Source: an uncultured Persicobacter sp. (GTDB lineage: Bacteria; Bacteroidota; Bacteroidia; Cytophagales; Cyclobacteriaceae). Taken from it: a DNA stretch of 64,000 nucleotides. The stretch lies in contig CANMKE010000007.1 in NCBI GenBank assembly GCA_947498325.1, positions 1 to 64,000 on the forward strand, read 5' to 3'. Both the position numbers and the translations under genes were made by a program. Shown here piece by piece: positions 1 to 7,220 of this stretch; the first letter of the stretch is position 1; every line of letters begins with the position of its first letter. Under the pieces are notes generated by a model. It searched no databases. It saw only the letters and a list, made by a program, of their open reading frames with translations, and was not told the origin of the DNA.

Positions 1-191
1 CTGCTGATACCGCCTTCATACGCCTGACTGCGATGCAACAGCCCGACACTGAAATCTTCCGACAAAGCGGAGCTCGCTGGGGCATAGCGCAAGGCGGAAA
101 AATCCCGCAGGGCGCTGAAGCCTCCCATTTGGGCATGTGCCCAGGCGGGGAGGGTGATGGTGAATAGGATGAGGAGTAGTGGTTTTTTCAT
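1..191 (-). CDS. PorP/SprF-like protein, 5' end only (runs off the window)
   Basis: The reading frame opens at 191 and leaves the window at base 1, so only the first 63 residues are visible. They show a signal peptide (MKKPLLLILFTITLPAWAHA) and then a segment resembling the start of type IX secretion PorP/SprF-family outer-membrane proteins: an Ala-Leu-Arg-Tyr-Ala-Pro-Ala stretch where the family usually has Asn-Pro-Ala, then a His-Arg-Ser-Gln segment. It is a near copy of 4573-4763; I count seven base differences over about 190 bp. Known members partner T9SS-secreted surface proteins. It lies downstream of a toxin/immunity pair on the same strand. Whether it is the intact gene or another fragment cannot be seen. 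The family call is tentative. Confidence 0.55.
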   Translation of the reverse strand, partial: MKKPLLLILFTITLPAWAHAQMGGFSALRDFSALRYAPASSALSEDFSVGLLHRSQAYEGGIS

Positions 192-201
192 GTTGGGGTG
201 A
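1..201 (-). repeat. Direct repeat, right arm copy A of the toxin cassette
   Basis: This matches 4573-4773 in the same orientation without gaps and with few substitutions. Similarity stops about 10 bp upstream of the PorP/SprF-like start codon. It marks the downstream edge of the variable toxin/immunity block of the full-length toxin gene. Its left end is cut by the window. Confidence 0.9.
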
Positions 202-404
202 GGTATGAGTATTGGTTTAAAGATTTAGACTATTGCTTGCTTAGGATTTATTGCCATGACAATCTCCACAGGAACTACCTAAATGTTTTCTCATTAATTT
301 AAGACTTCTTTTAATTCCATTGGTCAAAAAACGGATTTATCAACCAGTGTGCATAAAGATAAAATTCTCTGAAATATATATTTTTACTATTGAGTTGAGT
401 TTTT

Positions 405-701
405 TTATTTTACAATACTATTATATTCTTCAGGAGCTATACGTTTCGCTTCCTTCAGATATTGAACTTGCTGACTCGCATACTTAGACATTTCAAGCCC
501 TTTATTACACCCAAGTTCATAACCAAGCCAATAAACTCTTTTAATAAACTCCTTAATTGAATCTGACGACTCATTACCACTAGCCAAAATGGATAGACCT
601 TTATTCATTAATTGACACTTCTCTCTGACAAGACTTTCCTGAACTGGATAACCCGTTATGTCAATAGCATCAATTTTTTTCACTAAGATAGTTAATGTCA
701 T
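405..701 (-). CDS. Candidate immunity protein for the toxin at 703-4230
   Basis: The gene encodes 98 residues with no signal peptide or membrane segment, so it is probably cytosolic. It starts one base after the toxin stop codon, the coupling expected of an immunity gene. I do not recognise the family. The central part is likely helical and the protein contains two cysteines. The role is inferred only from position: polymorphic toxin genes are normally followed by a small cognate immunity gene, and the other toxin cassette in this window is also followed by a small gene, of a known immunity family. It is AT-rich like the toxin tip, which suggests the two moved together. It should bind and neutralise the tip spanning residues 949-1175 of the toxin. 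Confidence 0.65.
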   Translation of the reverse strand: MTLTILVKKIDAIDITGYPVQESLVREKCQLMNKGLSILASGNESSDSIKEFIKRVYWLGYELGCNKGLEMSKYASQQVQYLKEAKRIAPEEYNSIVK

Positions 702-702
702 T

Positions 703-3700
703 TTATGGAATTATAGTTTCTACTTTTGTAATTTCCCATTTGGATGAATTCAATATGAATGATTGAGTAGCCCCTCCTGTTGTTCGATAACCTTTTTGTA
801 AAGTCGGAGCAACAGTGCTTTCAAAAATATCAACAACGTCTTTTGCTACCGCCTTATAAACATCATATTCAACTGAATGACTTCCTAACGGAAGACCCAA
901 CTTCTGTTCTAAACCTCCCAATTGTTTTAATTCATCTAGTTGATCTTTTGTAAGATAATATGATGACTGAGTTAATTCATTTCCTTTAGGGATAACTTTA
1001 AATAATTCTTCACCTTGCCTAACAGTTCTCTTTATTGGAATATCACTACCTGATTCAATTAACTGATTCAAAAATTTTTCTTTTAAATGATCAGGTAAAC
1101 TTTCAGAATAACCACTTAACATTTCATTATATAAATCTTGTGGCAAGTCAGCTTTTGTCTTCCCATTTTGTGGAGCAAACTGATCATAACCTAATCCATA
1201 TTGCTGTTTAATATCATCAATATTAAAGGTTCTATTAATGAATTTCTCAGGATCAGATGTGTTTTTCAAATCCTCAATAAATTCCTGTTTCTTTGTCAAG
1301 TTATTATCGAGGTAACGGTTGACTTTTGTAAGTTTATCAGGTTTAGACCTTAATGCCTGTGAAACGTTCACATCAACCAATAATTTCCAACTCCCCACCA
1401 ACCCAGGCTTACCACCCAAGCCCTTAACAAAATCAGCATTATCTACACAATCACCAAAAAATGTACTTTGAACCTCAGGAGTCAAATCATCAATTCGCCT
1501 GAAAAGATCATCAAATTGATTACTTGGAACATGCCTCATCATTTGAGCCAGGGCGGTGGTCTGACCGTTTGTGGCATTGATGTATGTTTCCAATTTGGCG
1601 ATTCTTGCCTCAAAATGTTGTCCGTGCAGGTTTTTGAGTACTTGCCATTCCTCGCTTGATAATCCCCATTTCAAGTTTGAAGGCAATAGATTATCACCTA
1701 CTCGTAGTCCTGTAGATTCTTCAATGATCTTGGTATATAGTTTCCCACTTTTAGGGTCTGCCTTGTCAGCAATTTTTGGGCTGAGGTCATTCAGTGATTT
1801 TTGCAGATTGGTCGCATAAATATCCCTTGCTGATGCACTTAGGAAAACAACGGTCGAAACGGTAGAGAGATAACTATTCCACTCCTGACAGAATTCACAA
1901 TCTTTGTATTCTTCTGTTTGACATAGGTTGTTACTCACTGTTGTTCCTACATCACCTATAAATAAACCTGCACGATAAGCTGCCATCATGGTATGACCAG
2001 CTTTCAAACTTCGCATGGCTAAGTTTATTTCTCCAACGCCAAGTGTCAATAAAGCCACATCTATTACCACACCACGGGTTTTGGCTGCACTTTCCATGTT
2101 CTCTTTATCCAAATAATGCTTCACCAAAATAGCAGGCAGATAAGTAAGTTGATCTTCAGGATCCTCCGCCATTCTGAAACCCATTGGAGAGAAAAGGTTG
2201 GCTATACTATTGACTCCATCGGTCATATACCTGTCATGAGTATTTGCATGGTATTTATAAGGAAGCCCAATCTTGCCATTTTCGAAATCAAGCTGGTTTT
2301 TTGCATGTCCCCAAATATCCTTGGTTACATTTACCGTGTAAGCATCCTCAAAATCAGGCATTGCGGAAGGAGTAGGATAAGAAGCCATCCAATTCGCATA
2401 GATTTCGCCCATAAACCAGTCTTTGGTTTCATCATCAAGGCTCTTGTACATCTTGACAACTGCCGTTGGATTGGCCTCAAATTTAGATTGAAGTGCAATT
2501 CGTTCTTCAATGGATAGAATGTGCTTCATTAACAAAGAAGAAATCATTTGACGAGTATCATCATCAACCACCCCTCCTTGACTTTCACTTAGTTCAACCA
2601 ATAATCTCCACCTTTCATCCACACTTATTTGCTCATACTCACATGGCGTATAATAGGTCAAATCATCAATCGACAATTGACCTGATGCAACTGCAGGATA
2701 AGAGGTGAAGTTTTCCAGGTTCTTTTTAAGGCTGGATTGTAATCGATTAAAATAATCTTTTAATACACTACCACCTTGAGCAGATAATATGATCTTTATT
2801 TCTTTTCCATTGGATGTAAACAATGACATGACCTTTTTATCATGTAAATCATTCTTATACTCAGGGAAAATAAATTGATTACTTTTTAAACCGACCAATT
2901 GATAGTGGAAACTACCTGCTTGAACAGAAAACTCTTGAGGTGCTTCTATTCGAAGCTTGACTCCATTATTTCGATCTACTTCAGAAAGATCCAAAATGTC
3001 TGCTAAGGCCGTTCCTAAATATGAATGTATATTCATATGCCATTCACTACCAAAAGGCCAAGCAAATTCAATCGTCTCCTGTCCTCTTAAATTGGCACAA
3101 CCAAGGGTACGAATCAAACGAGCAAATGCCATCGCCGTATTTTCCGTAATAATCTCACTATCCCCATCACTCTTCTCAATTCCCAACACCTTCAAAGGCT
3201 TATGCAATAATGGCCATTGGTAGGCATACAATTCCTTGGAAAGGCCATTATCATAGTCCATCAAATTATCGGTCGTTCCTGCAGGGGCTTTTTCTTCTCC
3301 GAATCGATCAAAAGTATGTTGCAGATTAAAGGCGCCATGCCCTAATTCGTGGGCAAGGGTGTGGAATGCTTTGTCTTGATCTTGCTCCTCAGGATCTGTG
3401 GCATAGATAAATCCATAAGCACGTCCTTGAGGGAAGAATCCTTTGAGACCTGCTTTGCTGGCAGCTGGTGCCCAGAAGGCTACCAATTCATCTTTGCCTC
3501 TTTGGTGTACTTTTTTGAAAGCACTAATTAAAGTTCGCTGTTCTGATGTATAGGTGGCCAAACTACCATGCTCCCCATCTCCTGAGGCTAATTTCCCATC
3601 CTCGTTCTCATCCCAAGGAAGACCTGTCATTTTGCCCAGGATCACCACTTCAAAGTTGATGAAGTAATCCCCGTAAACGGAAGCCAAATAATTTTCTACA

Positions 3701-4230
3701 TCGGCTTTCGTTGGCGCTTCAATGTCATCTACGGGCTTGATGTACAGCTTAATGGTTTTCGGATCAAAAGGCAAAACGTTGATTTTACCCAAGATTTGGT
3801 CTTGGTTGTCGACTGAAGTATAAGCCTCCCAAAGGGTCTTTTTACCATCAAGGGCGAAGAGTTCGGTACCATTGGGCTGCCCTTGCACCACATTGGCTTT
3901 TTGATCCACTGGTCGGAAAAAGACTTTCTCTTGGCTGTCGGTGGTATAGTTTACTTTTCCTTTCTGCCCTTTCTCAATGGCGATGAAAGGGTAAAGCTGG
4001 GTCTTATTATCGCATTTTACGCCATCAAAAACGGCATCGTCAAAACCTCGTCCACCGGCATCGAAGGCGGTGGCGTTGTTTTTGGCGAAGGTGAGGGTGG
4101 CGGTTTTTGACCAGTTGGTGCAGTTTTCACGCAGGGGCAAAACATCAGAAACCTCCGGACGCACCTGTCCCAGCAAGCCCAAGGGCCATAGCAACAGTGC
4201 GAATAGAAGGTGTAAGGTTGATGTTTTCAT
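703..4230 (-). CDS. Secreted polymorphic toxin with internal metallopeptidase motif
   Basis: This protein has 1175 residues. A signal peptide covers about residues 1-21. A zinc metallopeptidase-like domain follows, with H294-E-L-G-H298 and a further His at 305, then an Asn-Leu-Met-Asp-Tyr segment that looks like a Met-turn. Middle regions of unknown fold lead to a core at residues 806-948 that is nearly identical to the orphan cassette at 5305-6384. The tip, residues 949-1175, is unique to this copy. Its last 130 residues (Glu-Glu-Leu-Phe-Lys-Val-Ile-Pro-Lys-Gly, a Leu-Gly-Leu-Pro segment, and Gly-Gly-Ala-Thr-Gln near the end) recall C-terminal modules of contact-dependent and Rhs toxins, but I cannot name its activity. 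The protease may release the tip; that is inference. There is no C-terminal T9SS sorting domain. The region upstream of the start is a hairpin array with no recognisable promoter. Confidence 0.8.
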   Translation of the reverse strand: MKTSTLHLLFALLLWPLGLLGQVRPEVSDVLPLRENCTNWSKTATLTFAKNNATAFDAGGRGFDDAVFDGVKCDNKTQLYPFIAIEKGQKGKVNYTTDSQEKVFFRPVDQKANVVQGQPNGTELFALDGKKTLWEAYTSVDNQDQILGKINVLPFDPKTIKLYIKPVDDIEAPTKADVENYLASVYGDYFINFEVVILGKMTGLPWDENEDGKLASGDGEHGSLATYTSEQRTLISAFKKVHQRGKDELVAFWAPAASKAGLKGFFPQGRAYGFIYATDPEEQDQDKAFHTLAHELGHGAFNLQHTFDRFGEEKAPAGTTDNLMDYDNGLSKELYAYQWPLLHKPLKVLGIEKSDGDSEIITENTAMAFARLIRTLGCANLRGQETIEFAWPFGSEWHMNIHSYLGTALADILDLSEVDRNNGVKLRIEAPQEFSVQAGSFHYQLVGLKSNQFIFPEYKNDLHDKKVMSLFTSNGKEIKIILSAQGGSVLKDYFNRLQSSLKKNLENFTSYPAVASGQLSIDDLTYYTPCEYEQISVDERWRLLVELSESQGGVVDDDTRQMISSLLMKHILSIEERIALQSKFEANPTAVVKMYKSLDDETKDWFMGEIYANWMASYPTPSAMPDFEDAYTVNVTKDIWGHAKNQLDFENGKIGLPYKYHANTHDRYMTDGVNSIANLFSPMGFRMAEDPEDQLTYLPAILVKHYLDKENMESAAKTRGVVIDVALLTLGVGEINLAMRSLKAGHTMMAAYRAGLFIGDVGTTVSNNLCQTEEYKDCEFCQEWNSYLSTVSTVVFLSASARDIYATNLQKSLNDLSPKIADKADPKSGKLYTKIIEESTGLRVGDNLLPSNLKWGLSSEEWQVLKNLHGQHFEARIAKLETYINATNGQTTALAQMMRHVPSNQFDDLFRRIDDLTPEVQSTFFGDCVDNADFVKGLGGKPGLVGSWKLLVDVNVSQALRSKPDKLTKVNRYLDNNLTKKQEFIEDLKNTSDPEKFINRTFNIDDIKQQYGLGYDQFAPQNGKTKADLPQDLYNEMLSGYSESLPDHLKEKFLNQLIESGSDIPIKRTVRQGEELFKVIPKGNELTQSSYYLTKDQLDELKQLGGLEQKLGLPLGSHSVEYDVYKAVAKDVVDIFESTVAPTLQKGYRTTGGATQSFILNSSKWEITKVETIIP
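1385..1814 (-). repeat. 430-bp direct repeat, left arm copy A (toxin core)
   Basis: This ungapped stretch encodes toxin residues 806-948 and matches 5939-6368 base for base except for scattered substitutions. Similarity stops abruptly at both ends. On the 3' side the two genes continue with unrelated tips, which is the signature of tip exchange by recombination in a shared pre-toxin core. Confidence 0.92.
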
Positions 4231-4245
4231 TGTTTTTTATTTACA

Positions 4246-4431
4246 CCATGGTTGAAACCATGGCCTAACAGCGTTAAACCTGCTAAAGCAGGTTAGCCCT
4301 ATGTTTTAATTGAAGCCGTGCATTCAATTGAACCACTAAGCCAACCCATTTCAATGGGTTTAACTATGGTAGCCCATTGCTTTAGCTGTGGGGTTATTTC
4401 AGTGATTTTTTGGGTCGTAGCGAGACGCTAC
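4246..4431. repeat. Array of short hairpin (REP-like) units with ~32-bp period
   Basis: Successive palindromes occur at 4246-4263 (8-bp stem, 2-nt loop), 4277-4294 (8-bp stem, 2-nt loop), 4310-4327 (imperfect), 4343-4360 (8-bp stem, 2-nt loop) and 4373-4392 (one mismatch). Their centres are 31, 33, 33 and 31 bp apart. A different hairpin (6-bp stem, 3-nt loop) follows at 4417-4431. Most stems carry different sequence but share the same geometry and flanking words such as ggtt/aacc. The array fills the gap between the toxin start and the broken PorP/SprF-like gene, whose frame ends inside the array. Repetitive extragenic palindromes spread by RAYT-type transposases are a possible parallel; no such transposase is in the window. 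Confidence 0.75.
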
Positions 4432-4763
4432 AACCAGGGTTGTCCCTCCTGCATCTTCACCCCCATATTGTCCGAGGGTTGTTCATTCATAAAATACAAA
4501 CCCGCCCCTGCCTGCAAGGTGTTGTCTTGCGCATCTACCCACGGCATGACCGCCGTGAGGATAGAACGGTTTCTGCTGATGCCGCCTTCATACGCCTGAC
4601 TGCGATGCAAAAGCCCCACACTGAAATCTTCCGACAAAGCGGAGCTCGCTGGGGCATAGCGCAAGGCAGAAAAATCCCGCAGGGCGCTGAAGCCTCCCAT
4701 CTGGGCGTGTGCCCAGGCGGGGAGGGTAATGGTGAATAGGATGAGGAGTAGTGGTTTTTTCAT
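4428..4763 (-). pseudogene. PorP/SprF-like gene, truncated
   Basis: The 111-residue frame has a signal peptide and the first 80 or so residues of a PorP/SprF-like protein, including His-Arg-Ser-Gln and a Gly-Ala-Gly-Leu-Tyr-Phe strand typical of the N-terminal barrel region. Known family members have about 300 residues. The frame terminates where the hairpin array starts (about 4431), so it is a remnant cut by the array or by the rearrangement that placed it. Its first 190 bp duplicate 1-191. It follows the SUKH immunity gene on the same strand, mirroring the toxin/immunity/PorP order of the other module. A short secreted product could still be made. Confidence 0.65.
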
Positions 4764-4773
4764 GTTGGGGTGG
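4573..4773 (-). repeat. Direct repeat, right arm copy B of the toxin cassette
   Basis: This is the second copy of the 5' end of the PorP/SprF-like gene, in the same orientation as 1-201 with a constant offset of 4572 bp. It bounds the variable block of the orphan cassette, as 1-201 does for the full-length toxin. Confidence 0.9.
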
Positions 4774-4864
4774 GTGGTTCTCTAAAGTAGTATTTTATGG
4801 ATGAGTTAGTGAAATATTAATACAAAGACATTGAAGTATATAATTTTACAAAAAATACTTCGGG

Positions 4865-5302
4865 TTAATTTATCGGACTTACTTCTAAATTATTTATGAA
4901 ATGTTTAAAATCATCAGCCAGTATCGTTAAGCCATCTTCTATTGCTTCGTCCATCCTACAGAAATATATCTTTCCATAGTCTTTTTTTTGTATTGATACA
5001 ACAAACAGCCATCCTCCTACATCGTCTCCAAATGCAAAATATTTACTTTCAAAAAAATCATTTAAGTCTTCAAACACTTTTTGTGCTGATAATTCCATTT
5101 CAGAATCAAAAGGATAAAAATGATGAATTTCATATTCTTCACCAGCTATTTTATATAAATTTTCCTTTACTATATATGGATTTTGACTCAATAAAAACTC
5201 CCGATAATACTTTGGAAATTCTATATCATTTTCTTCTTCAAATAAGGATATTTCTTTATGTAAATTTAGCCTTCCTGCTTTTTCAACTTGTAATTTTTTC
5301 AT
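4865..5302 (-). CDS. SMI1/KNR4 (SUKH) family immunity protein
   Basis: The 145-residue protein has no signal peptide. It has the SUKH pattern: an N-terminal Phe-Glu-Glu-Glu-Asn and Phe-Pro-Lys-Tyr-Tyr-Arg-Glu-Phe-Leu segment, a central Phe-Ala-Phe-Gly-Asp-Asp-Val-Gly-Gly-Trp segment, and a Tyr-Gly-Lys-Ile-Tyr-Phe strand. SUKH proteins are widespread immunity proteins for nuclease and other polymorphic toxins. The gene begins 2 bp after the stop codon of the WHH-type cassette, so its partner is almost certainly that nuclease tip. Keeping it expressed next to a headless toxin would protect the cell against siblings that deploy the same tip. It is AT-rich relative to the core genes further on. 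Confidence 0.85.
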   Translation of the reverse strand: MKKLQVEKAGRLNLHKEISLFEEENDIEFPKYYREFLLSQNPYIVKENLYKIAGEEYEIHHFYPFDSEMELSAQKVFEDLNDFFESKYFAFGDDVGGWLFVVSIQKKDYGKIYFCRMDEAIEDGLTILADDFKHFINNLEVSPIN

Positions 5303-5304
5303 AC

Positions 5305-6384
5305 TTAATTTGCATATTTTGTTCCTGAATAGTTTTCATATTGCTTTACTGAGCCTGTGTGAGGCAAACTACCTGTATGATCAGATGTGTTAACTAATTG
5401 CATCGTACATTCTCCAGTTGCAGGATCAAAGTCATCCATATGATGCCACGTATAACCTTTTGGTGCTTTCGTTGTCGAAAAACCAGCTTTTTGATTAGCT
5501 CTATGAAAACCTCCATCAGTTCCTTTTCGTTTTCCTGATAATTTTATTTTCACAATATTCTTTTGATCGCCTGTCACTGGATATAACCAGTCTGTATTTC
5601 CAGAAAAATCAGGTGTTAAACCATTTTCACTAATTGGGGGTTTACCTGGCCTTCCTGCTTTGTTATAAGCATTTGTATATTTGAAGGATTTGACTTCTCC
5701 TTTTGCAACCCTTTCAACTGTTACTACAGTCCTTGTGGAATTACTACTTTCTGTAATTATAACTAAACGTCCTTGAAGATCCTCAAAAGTTCTTTCAATT
5801 ATCTTACCATCAAGGTTTGTTAGCAAATTTGATACTTCATCATTTGCTATATTTTTTGAATTCCTTGAAAACCATCTTATAACCTTAGAATCAGTTCTAA
5901 GTCTATCTGATATAGAATTTCCACTTTTGAATAGTTTCTTCCAACTCCCTACCAACTCAGGCTTACCACCCAGTCCTTTAACAAAATCAGCATTATCTAC
6001 ACAATCACCAAAAAATGTACTTCGAACCTCAGGAGTCAAATCATCAATTCGCCTGAAAAGGTCATCAAATTGATTACTTGGAACATGCCTCATCATTTGA
6101 GCCAGGGCGGTGGTCTGACCGTTTGTGGTATTGATGTATGTTTCCAATTTGGCGATTCTGGTCTCAAAATGCTGACCGTGCAAGTTTTTCAGTACTTGCC
6201 ATTCCTCGCTTGATAATCCCCAATGCATGTTTGAAGGCAATAGATTATCGCCTACTCGTAGTCCTGTGGATTCTTCAATGATCTCGGTATATAGTTTTCC
6301 GCTTTTAGGGTCCGCCTTGTCAGCAATGCTTGGACTGAGGTCATTCAGTGATTTTTGCAGATTGGTCGGTTCATAATAGCCCAC
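5305..6384 (-). CDS. Orphan toxin cassette: core fragment plus WHH/HNH nuclease tip
   Basis: The frame has 359 residues and opens with a GTG at 6384. It has no signal peptide, no peptidase domain and no clear promoter. Residues 6-148 copy the core of the 1175-residue toxin (residues 806-948). Residues 149-359 are unrelated to the other tip and end in a nuclease-like module with W313-H314-H315, then His336 and His342, matching the WHH branch of the HNH/endonuclease VII toxin superfamily. By family knowledge these cut nucleic acids. The missing N-terminal two thirds suggest a silent cassette that becomes active by recombination onto a full-length gene, as in Rhs and CDI loci. Low-level translation cannot be excluded. 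A SUKH immunity gene follows after 2 bp. Confidence 0.82.
   Translation of the reverse strand: MGYYEPTNLQKSLNDLSPSIADKADPKSGKLYTEIIEESTGLRVGDNLLPSNMHWGLSSEEWQVLKNLHGQHFETRIAKLETYINTTNGQTTALAQMMRHVPSNQFDDLFRRIDDLTPEVRSTFFGDCVDNADFVKGLGGKPELVGSWKKLFKSGNSISDRLRTDSKVIRWFSRNSKNIANDEVSNLLTNLDGKIIERTFEDLQGRLVIITESSNSTRTVVTVERVAKGEVKSFKYTNAYNKAGRPGKPPISENGLTPDFSGNTDWLYPVTGDQKNIVKIKLSGKRKGTDGGFHRANQKAGFSTTKAPKGYTWHHMDDFDPATGECTMQLVNTSDHTGSLPHTGSVKQYENYSGTKYAN
5939..6368 (-). repeat. 430-bp direct repeat, left arm copy B (orphan core)
   Basis: This is the partner of 1385-1814, equal in length and without gaps. Differences are scattered single bases. It begins at the fifth or sixth codon of the orphan cassette and ends where the nuclease tip begins. 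Confidence 0.92.
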
Positions 6385-6432
6385 AAACTATTATAAGTAT
6401 TCAATAGGTATGTGAAAAGCAGTGCAAGAGCA

Positions 6433-6552
6433 CGATCAAAGTACCCTTTAAGCACGGTTGAAGTACTATAAAAGCAGGTTTAAAGCAGGGGTGGAGTGTA
6501 GAAAAGTACAATGAAAGCACTATAAAAGCGCTATAAAAGTACCCTGAAAGTA
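6433..6552. repeat. Degenerate 11-bp tandem repeat, about 11 units
   Basis: Units read from 6433 in steps of 11 (one of 10, at 6499-6508) follow a consensus close to CTATAAAAGTA. The best copies are 6466-6476, 6520-6530 and 6531-6541; others keep the trailing AAAGTA or AAAGCA. The array sits just upstream of the orphan toxin cassette, in the 467-bp gene-poor stretch 6385-6851. An 11-bp period is not a multiple of three, so it is unlikely to be coding. It is close to one helical turn, so it could present phased protein sites or be a slippage product. Confidence 0.75.
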
Positions 6553-6851
6553 CTATTTTTAGTGATTTTGGGTGCTTTATCGTGGGGAGTAGTGTTTTGG
6601 CGAGTGGGTGAATAGGTTGCGCAAGAGAGGGTGATGCGCTTTGTGGGGTTTAGGCTTGTTGTTTCTTAAGTGCAATTTCATTATGTATTGACCTATTCAG
6701 TTTAATTTGTAAGGATCGGTAAATTTTTCAAAAAGGAGTAAGTTATAACACTTGGGGGTATGAGCAGAAGTCGAAACAGAAACCTCCTGAAAGACCGAAA
6801 AAAAGTCAGAAAATATCAGCCAGTTCCCGATCTCATTACCCCCCAAAACAA

Positions 6852-7094
6852 GTGGTGAAACAGGAGAGAGTTTCAAAAAATACATCTATCAAAAAATATC
6901 CTTCCCAGAAGAAAAAATGGTTGTCAGTTACTGAAATAGCAGAGATGAAACGGAGGCTTTTAGAGGATCTTGAGAGAACTTCAGGTTATGCAAATATTTG
7001 TAATAGGGTAGAAGAGGGTGAGGCTCAACAAACAGAAAAGCCGATAGTGAAGAGTGCCCGCTTAGATTTAGGGGTAATGGATGAGCATCATTAA
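6852..7094 (+). CDS. Doubtful small basic protein
   Basis: An 80-residue frame opens with GTG at 6852 and reads without stop to 7094. The product is lysine- and arginine-rich at the start, with a probable helix (Val-Thr-Glu-Ile-Ala-Glu-Met-Lys-Arg-Arg-Leu-Leu-Glu-Asp-Leu-Glu). A second, very basic 32-codon frame begins with ATG at 6761 and stops at 6856, overlapping this GTG by a few bases, so the pair may be one gene broken by a frameshift or two coupled small genes. I do not recognise either. The location between a toxin locus and a DUF1703 gene suggests a mobile-region remnant. A spurious frame is quite possible. Confidence 0.3.
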   Translation: MVKQERVSKNTSIKKYPSQKKKWLSVTEIAEMKRRLLEDLERTSGYANICNRVEEGEAQQTEKPIVKSARLDLGVMDEHH

Positions 7095-7220
7095 GTTATG
7101 GATGTTGAAGGATTCAACAGAGTGAATTATTACTATCATGACATGAGGTACCCGCCCTGTTGATAAGCAATGCACAATAATTTTGTATATTTACCCTATC
7201 ATTAGCAAAATGAACCACCG

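Noticed and set aside
4246-4431. CRISPR array
   Set aside because: The units are palindromes with different stem sequences, not identical direct repeats with spacers, and no cas gene is near.
6433-6552. Replication or plasmid iterons
   Set aside because: The 11-bp units are degenerate and no replication initiator gene is nearby.
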